A stretch of 64,000 bases of DNA from positions 552,943-616,942 of the forward strand of contig NZ_JAKCFA010000003.1 in the NCBI RefSeq assembly GCF_024198215.1. The letters run 5' to 3'. Below are positions 45,414 to 55,216 of this stretch, piece after piece. This DNA comes from Myxococcus qinghaiensis (GTDB lineage Bacteria > Myxococcota > Myxococcia > Myxococcales > Myxococcaceae). The notes under the pieces were generated by a model. The model did no database searches, had not been told where the DNA came from, and worked only from the letters and a program-made list of their open reading frames with translations. Made by a program: the position numbers and the translations under genes. The stretch's first letter is position 1, and every line of letters starts with the position of its first letter.

Positions 45414-45968
45414 TCACTGCGCCACGGGGACCTGCGCGATGAGGATGCGGTCCCTGCCGTCGTTGCGCACCGCGTCCCGGTTGGTCAGCGGCAGGCGGGC
45501 ATCCGTCTTCGGGTCCCAGAGCCCCAGCCAGATGTTGAGGGCCTTCGGGTTGGCGTCGGCGGGGAGATAGATGGAGAACTCGTCCTTCACCGTCTCGCCC
45601 GGCTTCCACTGTGACGTGGGCAACATTCCGCCGGCGGGCATGTGGTCCAGGTTCATCCGCTCCATGCGGCCGCCCGCGTCTTCGACGTGGACGAAGATGA
45701 GGTAGTCCGCGTCCAGGGCGTCGAGCACCTTGAAGTAGACGGTGACCTGGGCCCGCTCCCCGGGCGTCAGCCGCCCGGGCTGGACGGTGGCGGCCACCAG
45801 CTCCACCTTGCCGCCCAGGTTGGCGCCGTTGCGCACGGACAGAGGCGGAACCTGGGTGACGGTGGCGGCGCGCCGCTGCTCGGGGCTGGCTCCACCCGGG
45901 GCCTCGACGATGCAGGCAGTTCCCAGCAGGAGGACCGACAACAAGGCGGTGGGGAGCTCGGGGCGCAT
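45414..45968 (-). CDS. Lipoprotein, unknown function
   Basis: A 184-residue lipoprotein (LLGTAC lipobox, Cys19). The mature part looks like an immunoglobulin-like beta sandwich: KVELVAATVQPGRLTPGERAQVTVYFKV, YLIFVHVEDAGGRMERMNLDHMP and LNIWLGLWDPKTDARLPL. This pattern is common in proteins with glycoside or membrane-associated roles but identifies no enzyme. It converges with glutaminase and is divergent from ftsY. Confidence 0.82.
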   Translation of the reverse strand: MRPELPTALLSVLLLGTACIVEAPGGASPEQRRAATVTQVPPLSVRNGANLGGKVELVAATVQPGRLTPGERAQVTVYFKVLDALDADYLIFVHVEDAGGRMERMNLDHMPAGGMLPTSQWKPGETVKDEFSIYLPADANPKALNIWLGLWDPKTDARLPLTNRDAVRNDGRDRILIAQVPVAQ

Positions 45969-46037
45969 GGCAGGGCGTTTCTACTCGGCCACGGGCGCTG
46001 CATCCACCGGCGTGTTGGTGTATGCGGAGCGGCGCAC

Positions 46038-47609
46038 ATGAAGACCCCCCATGCCCTCGACGCCCTGACCGCTCAGGTGCCGCCCGCCCCCTCCCCCGCC
46101 CCGACTCCGGGCGGAGAGACCACCCAGCCTCCGGGGACGGGCGTTCCTCCGTCGGACGGCCTCACCACGGGCGACGCGGTGGGCATTGGCGGAGCCGCCC
46201 TCTTCGTCCTGCTGATGGTGCTGGCCGCCCGGAAGCTCTTCTTCCGCAAGCGCGCCCCCGAGCCGGGCCGCAAGCCCGGCGTCCCCATCCCGGAGCAGAA
46301 GCCCGCGCTGCCCGCCGAGCGGCCCGAGCTGCGCGTGGAGCTGCCGCCCTCCGAGAAGGAGGCCGCCCGACTGCGCGAGGTGGACGAGGCCCATGCCCGC
46401 GCCCAGGAGCTGGCCCGTCAGCGCGAGGAGGCCGCTCGCGCGGCCAGGGCCACCACGGACGCGGGCGAGCGGGCCCGGCTGGAGGAGCAGGTCCGGGTCC
46501 TCAAGGAGCGCGAGGAGGAGGAGAAGCGCGCCGAGTACCGCGCGAAGAAGGCCGCCGATGAGGAGGCCCGTGAGCGGCGCAAGCGAGAGCAGACCGAGGC
46601 CCAGCGGCTCCTGGACGACGAGCGCGCCCGGGAGGCCGCCGTCATCGAGGAGGCCCGTCGCGCCGAGGAGGCCGCGGCGCGCGCCAAGGTGGACGCCGAG
46701 GCGGGCCGCACGCTGGCCCAGGGCCTGGACAAGACGCGGAGCCAGGGCTTCATGGCCCGCCTCAACGGACTGTTCGGCCAGCAGCGCCAGGTGGACGAGT
46801 CCGTGCTGGTGGAGCTGGAGGAGATTCTCTTCACGGCGGACATCGGCGTGCGCACGGCCAGCGAGTTGGTGGAGGTGGCGCGCGAGAAGCTCAAGCGCAG
46901 CGAGCTGAGTGACTCCCATCGCATCAAGGACCTCATCCGCACGGAGGTCGCCCGCATCGTCGACCTGCCGGTGCCGCGCTCGCTGGAGGGCGGAGGCCCG
47001 CCGCACGTCGTCATGGTGGTGGGCGTCAACGGCGCCGGGAAGACGACGACCATCGGCAAGCTCGCGGCGAAGCTCACGGGCGAGGGCAAGAAAGTGGTGC
47101 TGGCCGCGGGCGACACGTTCCGCGCCGCCGCCACCGAGCAGCTCGACGTGTGGGCCGAGCGCGCGAAGGCGCAGTTGGTGAAGGGCGCCGAGGGCGGAGA
47201 CCCGGGCTCCGTCATCTTCGACGCCATCCGGAAGGCGCAGGCCGAGGGCGCCGACGTCGTCATCGCCGACACGGCGGGCCGGCTCCACACCAAGGCTCCG
47301 TTGATGGAGGAGCTGAAGAAGGTCAAGCGCGTCATGGACAAGGCCATGCCCGGCACGCCGCATGAGGTGCTGCTCGTGCTGGACTCCACCAACGGGCAGA
47401 ACGCGATTCAGCAGGCCAAGCAGTTCCACGAGGCCGTGGGCGTCACCGCGATTGCCCTGACGAAGCTGGACGGCACCGCCAAGGGCGGCGTCATCATCGG
47501 CATCTGCGACGAGCTGAAGCTGCCCGTCGTATGGGTCGGCGTGGGGGAGAAAATCGCGGACCTGCGCCGCTTCGAGCCGCGCGAGTTCGTCCAGGCCCTC
47601 TTCGACTGA
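46038..47609 (+). CDS. ftsY: Signal recognition particle receptor FtsY
   Basis: A 523-residue SRP receptor. An N-terminal membrane helix (about 47-68, [22 protein letters not shown]) and a long Glu/Arg-rich coiled region (about 95-235) precede the NG domain. The GTPase has P-loop GVNGAGKTT from residue 329, the RAAATEQL segment, DTAGRLHTK (G3) and [10 protein letters not shown] (G4). FtsY docks SRP-ribosome complexes at the membrane. An anchoring helix in place of only an amphipathic segment is seen in some delta-proteobacteria and actinobacteria. GGAG lies before ATG 46038. Confidence 0.97.
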   Translation: MKTPHALDALTAQVPPAPSPAPTPGGETTQPPGTGVPPSDGLTTGDAVGIGGAALFVLLMVLAARKLFFRKRAPEPGRKPGVPIPEQKPALPAERPELRVELPPSEKEAARLREVDEAHARAQELARQREEAARAARATTDAGERARLEEQVRVLKEREEEEKRAEYRAKKAADEEARERRKREQTEAQRLLDDERAREAAVIEEARRAEEAAARAKVDAEAGRTLAQGLDKTRSQGFMARLNGLFGQQRQVDESVLVELEEILFTADIGVRTASELVEVAREKLKRSELSDSHRIKDLIRTEVARIVDLPVPRSLEGGGPPHVVMVVGVNGAGKTTTIGKLAAKLTGEGKKVVLAAGDTFRAAATEQLDVWAERAKAQLVKGAEGGDPGSVIFDAIRKAQAEGADVVIADTAGRLHTKAPLMEELKKVKRVMDKAMPGTPHEVLLVLDSTNGQNAIQQAKQFHEAVGVTAIALTKLDGTAKGGVIIGICDELKLPVVWVGVGEKIADLRRFEPREFVQALFD

Positions 47610-47624
47610 CGCAGCCCCCTGCCC

Positions 47625-49397
47625 TCACTGTCCCAGCAGCGAGGGCAGAATCGTCTCCAGCAACTCCTTCGTCTGCGGGTCCAGGCTCTCCATGTCCATC
47701 CCGCCGCCGGCGCCCAGCGTGCCCATCACCGAGTCCAGGCTGGGCAGGCCCAGGTCATCGTCACCACGGGCCTCGTTCCACCAGCGCACGCGCAGCTTCT
47801 CCAAGGCCTTCGCATTCCCGGGGCTCGCCTTGGCCAGCTCCTTGGTGAAGCACTCCTTGCACGTCCACTTGAAGCGGTACGTGTCCACGTAGGAGCGCAG
47901 GCCCTGGAAGAACGCGGTGTCGCCCATCAGCTTGCGCGACGCGTGGTGCAGCAGCGGCGCCTTGCCGTACACCAGCGCCCCGTATTCCGTCTCGTTGTCG
48001 AACGCGCCCGTGGGACGGTCCGCCCGCGCGTCCTCGCCGCCCGCCAGCCGGTACATGTGGTACGGCGACACGAGCAGCTCGCGCTTGAGGGCCTCCGCCG
48101 CTGACTTGCCGTGCTTCCACTCGATGTAGAGGAGCGCGGCGTACTGGGCCAGCGACTCGTCCACCACGGGCGCGTGGATGGGGTCCGAGCCCACCAGGCC
48201 CGCGAAGTACTGGTGCGCCACCTCGTGCGCGACGGTGAACTCCAGCGTGCGCTCCAGCGAGCCACTCAGTTGCGACAAGGGCGCGGAGCCCGCGGGCCCC
48301 AGCATCGCCAGCACCTCCTTCAACTGCTCCACGTCCACCTGGCCGCCCACCAGTTCGAACGGGTCCACCACGCCGCGATACAGCATGCTCGAGATGGTGA
48401 TGAGGCCGGGGAACTCCATTCCGCCCGCCCCACCGGTCAGCGGCGCCTCCACCACCCGGAAGTGCGTGTACGGCAGCGGCCCCAGGCGCTTCTCGAACTC
48501 CGCCAGCGCGGACGAGGCGTACTTCAGCACGCGCTCGCCCACCTCCTTGTTCTTCGCCGCGTAGTGGCTCTCCACCGTGACGCCGTTCACCGTGGCCGTG
48601 GACACCTCGTAGCCCTTGGACACGAGGATGGGGAAGTCGCGCACCGCGCCCGCGGCAAAGGCGAAGCGCACACGGCCGTCACGCTCGGGCACCTCGCCCA
48701 TCGCCGCGCCCGTGGAGTGCACGACCCAGCCGGAGGGGACGGTGATGGACGCCAGCACGTGGGCCGGCGCGTACAACGCCAGGTCGCCAATGCCCTGCGG
48801 CCCCGCCCAGGGCTGCCCCTTGTCGTCGAGCGGAGGCACCTGGGGGACGACTCCGACCAGGCTCATGAAGTCCGCCGTGGCGGAGAACGCCCCATGGTCG
48901 CCCTTCGGCCCCTGTCCACCACCGCCGAGAAGCGTGCCCGAGGCCTTCTCCCCCTTGGGAACCACTGCCCGGACGGCCACATCCAGCACCGCCGCCGCGC
49001 CCGGAGGCACCGGCTCCGTGAGGCGATAGCGATACAGCGTGGGCTCCGGCTGCTCCAGGACGATGGGCTGGCGCCCCAGCCGCGCGTCGGACAACACCAC
49101 GCGCTTGCCGCCCTGGGCATTGGGCGTCACCCGGAGGTACAGCTCCGTCAGGGGCTTCTCGCGGGCCAGCACCTCCACCTGCACCCGCCCCTTCGCCTCG
49201 CGCGCGATGGGGTCCACCTCCAACTGGACCCGGTAGCGGGGCAGCTCTTCCAGGGGGCCCAGTGCCTTCGCCGCGCGCTCGCGCTCGGAGGGCTTCAGGT
49301 GCTGGAGGCTCAACTGCACCTCCGGGGAGACGTCACCTCGGGCCGACGGCCCGAAGAGCACGCACCACGTCAGCAGGCCAGTCAGGAGCGTCCGCAT
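47625..49397 (-). CDS. M1-like zinc metallopeptidase, exported
   Basis: A 590-residue protein with a signal peptide ([18 protein letters not shown]). The gluzincin active site H391-E-V-A-H395 is followed 18 residues later by E414 in [10 protein letters not shown], the M1 spacing. The [11 protein letters not shown] segment upstream corresponds to the GxMEN exopeptidase motif, here GGMEF, so N-terminal recognition may differ from classical aminopeptidases. N-terminal part is the usual beta-saddle. It acts in the periplasm or outside the cell. It converges with ftsY, 15 bases between stops. Confidence 0.9.
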   Translation of the reverse strand: MRTLLTGLLTWCVLFGPSARGDVSPEVQLSLQHLKPSERERAAKALGPLEELPRYRVQLEVDPIAREAKGRVQVEVLAREKPLTELYLRVTPNAQGGKRVVLSDARLGRQPIVLEQPEPTLYRYRLTEPVPPGAAAVLDVAVRAVVPKGEKASGTLLGGGGQGPKGDHGAFSATADFMSLVGVVPQVPPLDDKGQPWAGPQGIGDLALYAPAHVLASITVPSGWVVHSTGAAMGEVPERDGRVRFAFAAGAVRDFPILVSKGYEVSTATVNGVTVESHYAAKNKEVGERVLKYASSALAEFEKRLGPLPYTHFRVVEAPLTGGAGGMEFPGLITISSMLYRGVVDPFELVGGQVDVEQLKEVLAMLGPAGSAPLSQLSGSLERTLEFTVAHEVAHQYFAGLVGSDPIHAPVVDESLAQYAALLYIEWKHGKSAAEALKRELLVSPYHMYRLAGGEDARADRPTGAFDNETEYGALVYGKAPLLHHASRKLMGDTAFFQGLRSYVDTYRFKWTCKECFTKELAKASPGNAKALEKLRVRWWNEARGDDDLGLPSLDSVMGTLGAGGGMDMESLDPQTKELLETILPSLLGQ

Positions 49398-49449
49398 GCG
49401 CGCATGCTAATTGACCTGGGGCACCACGGCTCGTCTAGCCTTCCTGGGC

Positions 49450-50052
49450 ATGCACTCTCGAACGCTTCTCCTGGCCGCCGCCCTCGGGTGGATGGCGTGT
49501 GCGCGGAACGTCCCCGCGTCCGCCTCCACCACCTCCCACTCCTCGGCGCCCCGCGCCGTCCGCCTCGTGGCCGACACGCCGCCCCAGGAGACGGAGACCT
49601 TCGACAAGGTGCGTGATGACGTGGAGGTCGATACGGACGAAGGCGAGCGCATCCCTCGCGTCGTCACCTTCGGAGAAACCGCGGAGCTGCGTCGGAACGG
49701 ACAGCGGGCGCGCCTCTATGGCGACGCCAAGGGCACGCTCGGCTTCAGCGTGGACAACTTCCTGCTGCTGGAGGTGCTCGACGGACAGGGCAAGAAGGTG
49801 GTGCGGCGCGCCGTCATGGGCTTCACCGAGAGCGTCCACATCGGCAATGAGCAGGTCGACAACCTGGGCCGCCGCGCCTTCAGCTTCGAGCCCGGGGAGA
49901 TTGACGTCAGCGAGCTGCTGCCGGAATCCACGCCCTTCCGGGTCCGCGTCACCATCCTGGACTCCTGGGGCGTGGGCCGCGTGTCGGACGTCTACCTGGT
50001 GTTCAGCGCCCCCGGGAGTCGCACCGTCGATGATGACCTGCGCGGCGAATGA
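49450..50052 (+). CDS. Lipoprotein, unknown function
   Basis: A 200-residue protein with a lipoprotein signal (LLLAAALGWMACA, Cys17). After a short linker come beta-rich segments (RRNGQRARLYGDAKGTLGFSV, RVRVTILDSWGVGRVSDVYLVFSAP). No domain recognised. ATG 49450 is divergent from the M1-like peptidase gene (52 bases), and a hairpin follows its stop. Confidence 0.78.
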   Translation: MHSRTLLLAAALGWMACARNVPASASTTSHSSAPRAVRLVADTPPQETETFDKVRDDVEVDTDEGERIPRVVTFGETAELRRNGQRARLYGDAKGTLGFSVDNFLLLEVLDGQGKKVVRRAVMGFTESVHIGNEQVDNLGRRAFSFEPGEIDVSELLPESTPFRVRVTILDSWGVGRVSDVYLVFSAPGSRTVDDDLRGE

Positions 50053-50058
50053 GCCCCA

Positions 50059-50097
50059 CAGGCCGCGCTCCCGCCGAAACGGCCCGGGCGCGGCCTG
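50059..50097. terminator. Bidirectional terminator-like hairpin
   Basis: CAGGCCGCGC (50059-50068) pairs with GCGCGGCCTG (50088-50097), and inside them GCCG-AAA-CGGC forms a second stem. It lies between the convergent genes ending at 50052 and 50110 and can serve both, although no T run follows on either strand. Confidence 0.6.
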
Positions 50098-50109
50098 GAC
50101 CACCGAAGC

Positions 50110-51195
50110 CTAGAAGCGAAACCCGCCGACCACGGGCCTGTAGGCCCCTGCTCCCACCTTGGAGCGCGGGTTTCCGTTCTTGCTGAAGACGATGTCGCAG
50201 CGCCCGCCGGTGCAAATCGTGTTCGGGTCATCAATCGTCTTGATGGTGGGGTCCCGCGTCGCCATCACCGCGCCCACGGTACCGGCGGCGACCACCGCGC
50301 CCACACCCGCCCAGACGTACCAACGGCCGTACCAGGGCTTGCTGGAGCCCTCCACCTGAGCGTCTGGCGACTCGCTGTCGAATGCCAGGGCGGGGTTCGG
50401 CTCGTCCGGCATCGTCGTCGAGGGGTCCAGCACCGGCGCACGCGGCGTGTCCACCACGCGCGGCGTGTTGCTCGCCACGCCCGTGTCCACCAGGGGCCGC
50501 ATCCGCCCGGTCAGCTCGTAGGTCGTCCCGGCCAGCACGTTGATGTTGTGGACGTGGGGCTTGTAGCCCTGGGCGCGGAACTCGATTTCACGCGAGCCGG
50601 GCTTGAGCAGGATGTCGCTCATCGGCACCGTGCCCACCTCGATGTCATCCACCAGCACCACGGTGCCGGCCACGTCCGCGAACGCCCGCGCGAAGCCCAT
50701 GGTGGCGACCAGCGACACCTTGACCTCCGCTGTCGAACCCTCCTTCACGTCCAGCCGACGCGTGTACTCCTCGTAGCCCGGCTTGCGGACCACCAGCGAG
50801 TGCTCGCCCGGCGTCACCGTCAGCGTCAGGGGAGTCGGCGTGAGCACCCCCGCGTCGCGGCCATCCAGCGTCAGCCTGGCGCCCTTGACGGTGCCGGTGA
50901 TGACCACCGCCAGCTCCGTCTTCACCGGGGCCAGGGGCGCCAGCATGCTGTCATCGGGAGGCGGCAAGTTCTTCTTCTTGCTGCCCTTCGCCGTGGCCTT
51001 GGGGCGCGCCGCGGGCTTCTTCGTCACCTTCTCCGCCGCCTTCTTCTTCTTCACCACCTTCGTCTTGGCCGGCTTCGCCTTCGTCGTCTTCGACGGCGTG
51101 AGGGGGGCCAGGAAGTCGTCGGCCTGCGCGAGCGCGGAAGACGGAGCCGCGAGGACGGCCACCAGCGAAAAGAGGACGAGGCGTCGAATGCTCAT
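50110..51195 (-). CDS. Exported PEGA-domain protein
   Basis: A 361-residue protein with signal peptide (VLFSLVAVLAAPSSALA), then a lysine-rich stretch (about 37-75) and two PEGA-like domains: VITGTVKGARLTLDGRDAGV ... GEHSLVVRKPGYEEYTRRL and VAGTVVLVDDIEVGTVPMSD ... KPGSREIEFRAQGYKPH. A membrane helix near residues 295-315 (WYVWAGVGAVVAAGTVGAVM) is followed by a short tail with two cysteines (CTGGRCD). PEGA domains bind ligands or surfaces outside the membrane. It is divergent from the lipoprotein gene at 51279. Confidence 0.88.
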   Translation of the reverse strand: MSIRRLVLFSLVAVLAAPSSALAQADDFLAPLTPSKTTKAKPAKTKVVKKKKAAEKVTKKPAARPKATAKGSKKKNLPPPDDSMLAPLAPVKTELAVVITGTVKGARLTLDGRDAGVLTPTPLTLTVTPGEHSLVVRKPGYEEYTRRLDVKEGSTAEVKVSLVATMGFARAFADVAGTVVLVDDIEVGTVPMSDILLKPGSREIEFRAQGYKPHVHNINVLAGTTYELTGRMRPLVDTGVASNTPRVVDTPRAPVLDPSTTMPDEPNPALAFDSESPDAQVEGSSKPWYGRWYVWAGVGAVVAAGTVGAVMATRDPTIKTIDDPNTICTGGRCDIVFSKNGNPRSKVGAGAYRPVVGGFRF

Positions 51196-51278
51196 GACGG
51201 ACCGAAGGTTAGAGAGTCGTCCAAGGGGAATCAAACGAAGTCCCCCCCAACCGTCCATTCAGCCAATATCCGCGCCCC

Positions 51279-51809
51279 ATGCACCGCGCCCTGCCCTCTC
51301 TGGCCCTCGGCTTCAGTGTCCTCTGCCTCACGGCGTGCCCCACCAAGGCGCCGCCCACCGTGGAGACGCGTCCCCCACCCGCGCCCCCCATCCGCGTCCC
51401 GGCAGGATGCGAGAGCAGCCAGGCAGGCGAGTACCGCCACGCCGACAACCCGGCCTTCCGCTACCACGGCGAGGATGATGGAGGGACGCTGTCCCTGGCC
51501 GTCGTGCGAGCCCGCGCGGACGGCGATGCGGGCACGGAGCCTTCCGAGTCGAGCACCGCGTCCATCGTCCTGGAGCGCACGCCCGGAGGTTTCGTGGGCG
51601 AGACGCGCGCCACGGGCTTCACCGGCTCGGGAGCCCCCTGCCCCGTCGCGTTCCCCACGGAGCTGGTGGCGTGTGACGACGCGGGCCTCACGCTGCGCGC
51701 GGTGGCCAGCACGTCCATCGACGAGGGGTGCCGGCCTTCCCGCTCCGGCCCGCCTCCGGTGAGGCTGCGACAGGTCTTGCTGCGGGACACGCCGGACGCG
51801 GGTCTCTAA
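51279..51809 (+). CDS. Lipoprotein, unknown function
   Basis: A 176-residue protein with lipoprotein signal (VLCLTAC, Cys20) and a Pro-rich linker. The mature part has five cysteines including the pair around GSGAPCPVAFPTELVACDD, suggesting disulfides, and a mixed beta pattern. I recognise no family. The gene is divergent from the PEGA protein; a strong hairpin follows. Confidence 0.78.
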   Translation: MHRALPSLALGFSVLCLTACPTKAPPTVETRPPPAPPIRVPAGCESSQAGEYRHADNPAFRYHGEDDGGTLSLAVVRARADGDAGTEPSESSTASIVLERTPGGFVGETRATGFTGSGAPCPVAFPTELVACDDAGLTLRAVASTSIDEGCRPSRSGPPPVRLRQVLLRDTPDAGL

Positions 51810-51829
51810 ATCCAGAGCGACTCCAGCCA

Positions 51830-51855
51830 CCGCGCCCCGAAACGAAGGGGCGCGG
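51830..51855. terminator. Bidirectional terminator-like hairpin
   Basis: CCGCGCCCC and GGGGCGCGG, a perfect 9-base stem with loop GAAACGAA, between convergent genes ending at 51809 and 51868. It probably terminates both. Confidence 0.65.
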
Positions 51856-51867
51856 CGCGAGTCACGC

Positions 51868-53391
51868 TCAGGCGGCGCGGCGGGCCTGCTCCTCGGCGGG
51901 ATTCACCGCGGGGCTGGCGTCGGCGAGCTTCACGCGGCCCGCCAGCCCCTGCAGCAGGCTGGAGATGCCGACGTAGAGGAAGCCCGCCTGGAACAGGATG
52001 ATGAAGGGCAGCGACGTGTAGATGCGCGCGTCGATGGCGAACCACAGCGCCCCGGTGAAGTACGCCGCGAACAGCAGCTCCACCACCGGCATCAGCGTCT
52101 TGCTGCCGCGGTACGCCTTCTTCACCGCGATGACCTTCTTGCCCTCGGCGCCCGTCTTCGGCGTGCGGGCGAAGCCCGACTGCTGGTTGAGCAGCGCCTC
52201 CGCCACCGCCTTGGCGTTGTTGATGGCCAGGCCGATGCCCAGGCTCATCAGGAACGGCAGGTACTTCACCCGCTCCCAGCCCGTCACGCCCCGCTCACGC
52301 TGCGCGGCCACGTAGAAGAAGCACACGCTCGCCGTCGCGGAGACGAAGAAGGGCAGGTCCAGGAACAGCGTGCCGTAGAGGCCGTGCTGGAAGCGCACCA
52401 CCATGCTGATGGGCATCAACACCGACAGCAGCACCATCAACAGGTAGGCCATGTTGTTGGTGAGGTGGAAGAAGGCCTCGCGCTTCACCGCCAGGGGCAG
52501 GTCGCTCTTGAGGATGGTGGGGAGCAGCTTCTTCGCCGTCTGGATGGAGCCCTTGGCCCAGCGGTGCTGCTGGCTCTTGAAGGCGTTCATGTCCACCGGC
52601 ACTTCGGCCGGGGAGATGACCTCCGGGAGGAACACGAACTGCCAGCCCTTGAGCTGGGCGCGGTAGCTCAGGTCCAGGTCCTCGGTCAGCGTGTCGTGCT
52701 GCCACCCGCCCGCGTCGGCGATGGTGCCCCGGCGCCAGATGCCCGCGGTGCCGTTGAAGTTGAAGAAGCAGCCGGAGCGGTTGCGCGCCGTGTGCTCGAT
52801 GATGAAGTGGCCGTCCAGGAAGATGCTCTGGGCCTGCGTGAGGATGGAGAACTCACGGTTGAGGTGCCCCCAGCGCACCTGCACCATGCCCACCTTCGCG
52901 TCGGAGAAGAACGGCACCGTGCGCAACAGGAAGTCCGGGCTCGGCACGAAGTCCGCGTCGAACACGGCGACGAACTCGCCCCGCGCCGACTTCAGGCCGC
53001 TCTCCAGCGCTCCCGCCTTGAAGCCCTCGCGGTTGACGCGGTGGATGTAGACGATGTCGTGGCCCTTCTGCCGGTGCCGCTCCACGCACGCCCGGGCAAT
53101 GCCACACGTCTCGTCCGTCGAGTCGTCAAGAACCTGGATTTCCAGGAGGTCACGCGGATAGTCGATGCGGCACACCGACTCCACCAGGCGCTCCACCACG
53201 TACATCTCGTTGAAGATGGGAAGCTGGATGGTGACGCGTGGAAGCTCCTTCAAAGGGCTCTTGGGCGTCGGCAGCTTGAACTTGTGCCGGTAATACAGGA
53301 ACGCCATGCGGTACCGGTGCGAGCCGTAAACCGCCAGCACGCACAGGACGCTGAAATAGACGCCCAGGAAGATGATCTCGACGGTGGTCAT
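51868..53391 (-). CDS. Membrane glycosyltransferase family 2
   Basis: A 507-residue processive-type GT2 (cellulose/chitin synthase-like). One helix at the N-terminus (residues 5-25), then the catalytic domain with PRVTIQLPIFNE, LDDSTDET, VFDADFVPSPDFL (DxD), TLTEDLDLSYR (TED) and QQHRWAKG (QxxRW), followed by about five membrane helices. Such enzymes polymerise or transfer sugars from nucleotide sugars onto lipid or polymer. ATG 53391. No other polysaccharide gene is adjacent, so product is unknown; a role in cell-surface glucan is possible. Confidence 0.93.
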   Translation of the reverse strand: MTTVEIIFLGVYFSVLCVLAVYGSHRYRMAFLYYRHKFKLPTPKSPLKELPRVTIQLPIFNEMYVVERLVESVCRIDYPRDLLEIQVLDDSTDETCGIARACVERHRQKGHDIVYIHRVNREGFKAGALESGLKSARGEFVAVFDADFVPSPDFLLRTVPFFSDAKVGMVQVRWGHLNREFSILTQAQSIFLDGHFIIEHTARNRSGCFFNFNGTAGIWRRGTIADAGGWQHDTLTEDLDLSYRAQLKGWQFVFLPEVISPAEVPVDMNAFKSQQHRWAKGSIQTAKKLLPTILKSDLPLAVKREAFFHLTNNMAYLLMVLLSVLMPISMVVRFQHGLYGTLFLDLPFFVSATASVCFFYVAAQRERGVTGWERVKYLPFLMSLGIGLAINNAKAVAEALLNQQSGFARTPKTGAEGKKVIAVKKAYRGSKTLMPVVELLFAAYFTGALWFAIDARIYTSLPFIILFQAGFLYVGISSLLQGLAGRVKLADASPAVNPAEEQARRAA

Positions 53392-53718
53392 CAGTGACGC
53401 TCAGCCCCTCCCGCGCAGCCCCCGTGGCCCGCGGTCCTTCCTTGCGTGGCGGCTCCGGAATCCCGTCTCACGCCGACCGCCGCCTGCTGGGTCCGCTGAG
53501 CCCCCGTCCCGTATGTGCCCGAAAAGACAGGGCTTTAACCATCCAGGACTGATCGGCGCCGGACAATAGGGACGCGTCAAGGGCGTGTCAAATTATTCCC
53601 GGTCCTTGAACGTTCCGTTCAGGTCCAAGGTGACACCTCGCGTTACCGCTATTTCGAGGAGATCCAAGGGGTTGGCGCCGGGGCTGAGGCGGCGCCAGGG
53701 CCCGTACTACCCGGGGGG
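53392..53718. other. Intergenic region before the glycosyltransferase
   Basis: A 327-base gap between ddl (ending at 53719, minus) and the glycosyltransferase start. It must hold the promoter of the glycosyltransferase. A small dyad TGAACG-TTC-CGTTCA lies at 53607-53621. No credible small gene or RNA is visible. Confidence 0.35.
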
Positions 53719-54699
53719 TCAGCTCACCGCGCGGCGAGGCTCGGACACGGTGGGAGCGGGGGCGACAATGGGCGCGTCCATGACACCCGCCTCGTCCCGG
53801 GTCGCCAGGGTGAGGATGCGCTCGACGAGCTCCGGGAAGTCCACGCCCGCATGGGCGGCAATCTTGGACAGGAGGCTGGTGGGGGTGAAGCCGGGCAGCG
53901 TGTTGACCTCCAGCACGACGTCGTTGTCGGTGTCGGAGCACAGGAGGTCCACGCGGCCGTAGCCCCGGCAGCCCAGTGCGCGGTACGCCGCGAGCGCCAG
54001 CGACTCCACGTTGGCCACGCGCGTGGCGGACAGGCGGGGCGGGAGGAAGTAGCGGGAGCCTCCCTTGTACTTGGCCTCGAAGTCGAAGCCCTCGCGCGGG
54101 GTGGCCACCTCGCAGCTGCCCAGCACCTTGTCGCCGACAATGCCCACCGTCACCTCGCGGCCGGGGACGAAGCGCTCCACCAGCGCCTCTCCGCCGAAGC
54201 GGCACGCCTGGGCCACCGCCTCGACGAGCGACTGCGGCGCGTGGACGATGGACAGGCCCACCGACGAGCCCCCGCACGCGGGCTTCACGACGCAGGGGAA
54301 GCCCAAATCGCCGTGCAGTTCCAGGGCGCGCCCGGCGTCGTCACGGCCCATGCGGTAGCCCTGGGGCGTGGACAGGTTGTGCAGGCGGAAGAGCTTCTTG
54401 GCCATGGGCTTGTTCATCGCCAGCGCCGAGGCCAGCACGCCCGAGCCGGTGTACGGCAGCTCCAGGAGCTCCAGGAGGCCCTGCACCCGGCCGTCCTCGC
54501 CCATGCGCCCGTGCAGCGCGATGAAGGCCACGTCCAGCTCCGCGGCGCGCAGCGCCCGGTCCAACCCCGGCCCCGCGAACACCCGAGTCACGTGATGGCC
54601 GCGGGACTCCAAGGCGGCGACCACGGCCTCTCCCGTCTTGAGCGAAATCTCCCGCTCCTCGCCCCACCCGCCCATCAGCACTCCGACGCGCTTGCCCAT
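53719..54699 (-). CDS. ddl: D-alanine--D-alanine ligase
   Basis: A 326-residue ATP-grasp ligase making D-Ala-D-Ala for peptidoglycan precursors. MGKRVGVLMGGWGEEREISLKTG is the N-terminal D-Ala binding region, FIALHGRMGEDGRVQGLLE and CVVKPACGGSSVGLS follow, and DNDVVLEVNTLPGFTP carries the metal ligands, ending near TLATRDE. ATG 54699 (MGKRVGV) gives the family start; the ORF begins 8 codons earlier. The C-terminal tail (MDAPIVAPAPTVSEP) is an extra. The L,D-transpeptidase and FtsEX regulator elsewhere in the window are other cell-wall genes. Confidence 0.95.
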   Translation of the reverse strand: MGKRVGVLMGGWGEEREISLKTGEAVVAALESRGHHVTRVFAGPGLDRALRAAELDVAFIALHGRMGEDGRVQGLLELLELPYTGSGVLASALAMNKPMAKKLFRLHNLSTPQGYRMGRDDAGRALELHGDLGFPCVVKPACGGSSVGLSIVHAPQSLVEAVAQACRFGGEALVERFVPGREVTVGIVGDKVLGSCEVATPREGFDFEAKYKGGSRYFLPPRLSATRVANVESLALAAYRALGCRGYGRVDLLCSDTDNDVVLEVNTLPGFTPTSLLSKIAAHAGVDFPELVERILTLATRDEAGVMDAPIVAPAPTVSEPRRAVS

Positions 54700-54874
54700 G
54701 TCGATGAAACCTCCTGGACGCACGACAGAGCACGACGGATGCCAACCCCTCCCGGGAGGGCAGCCCCCCGGCTTCGCCCCGACAGTCCCCGTGGAGACGG
54801 GGGTTTGCGTCGGCAGGGGGGCGGCCGGGCGGGCGTGTCTCCGAGGACACGGCGCGGCAACCGGACCACGCGAA

Positions 54875-54905
54875 GCGAGGGGCTGTAGGAACTACCGCCC
54901 CTCGC
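54875..54905 (-). terminator. Hairpin after the Asp/Gly/Pro-repeat lipoprotein gene
   Basis: GCGAGGGGC pairs with GCCCCTCGC, with an inner GTAG-GAA-CTAC stem and one mismatch, so about 13 base pairs. It lies 9 bases beyond the stop of the minus-strand lipoprotein gene. Several smaller hairpins fill the rest of the gap up to ddl. Confidence 0.55.
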
Positions 54906-54914
54906 GGGCGAGGA

Positions 54915-55214
54915 CTACGGCTGGCCCGAGTCCACGGGGCCCGCATCCACCGGGCCTGCGTCCACGGGGCCCGCGTCCACCGGACCCGGGCCGGGGGTGC
55001 CCGAATCGGTGCCGGAGTCCGTGCCCGTGCCGGCGTCCGGGATGGCGGAGTCATCACGGATGCAGACGTCGTCCTCGCAGGCGAAGCCCTCGAGGCACTG
55101 GTTGCGGTCGTCGCACGGCTGCCCCTCCTCGTCGAAGTCGACGAGGAGGCTGCACGCGGACAGGCCCAGGGACAGGGCCACGACGGGAATGAGGAAACGA
55201 AGGGGACGGCGCAT
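54915..55214 (-). CDS. Small lipoprotein with a VDAGP repeat tail
   Basis: A 99-residue protein. Lipobox LSAC gives Cys21. The mature part has a five-cysteine cluster (PCDDRNQCLEGFACEDDVC) of the kind seen in short myxobacterial cysteine-rich lipoproteins, then a low-complexity Asp/Gly/Thr/Ser tail ending in four copies of PVDAG/PVDSG. ATG 55214 is 2 bases after the stop of the PEGA/coiled-coil gene, so the two are cotranscribed. Function unknown. Confidence 0.82.
   Translation of the reverse strand: MRRPLRFLIPVVALSLGLSACSLLVDFDEEGQPCDDRNQCLEGFACEDDVCIRDDSAIPDAGTGTDSGTDSGTPGPGPVDAGPVDAGPVDAGPVDSGQP
54930..54989 (-). repeat. 15-base tandem repeat, four copies
   Basis: Units of GTCCACGGGGCCCGC or close variants start at 54930, 54945, 54960 and 54975. 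They encode the VDAGP tail of the small lipoprotein. The unit length, a multiple of three, keeps the frame. Confidence 0.85.
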
Positions 55215-55216
55215 GG

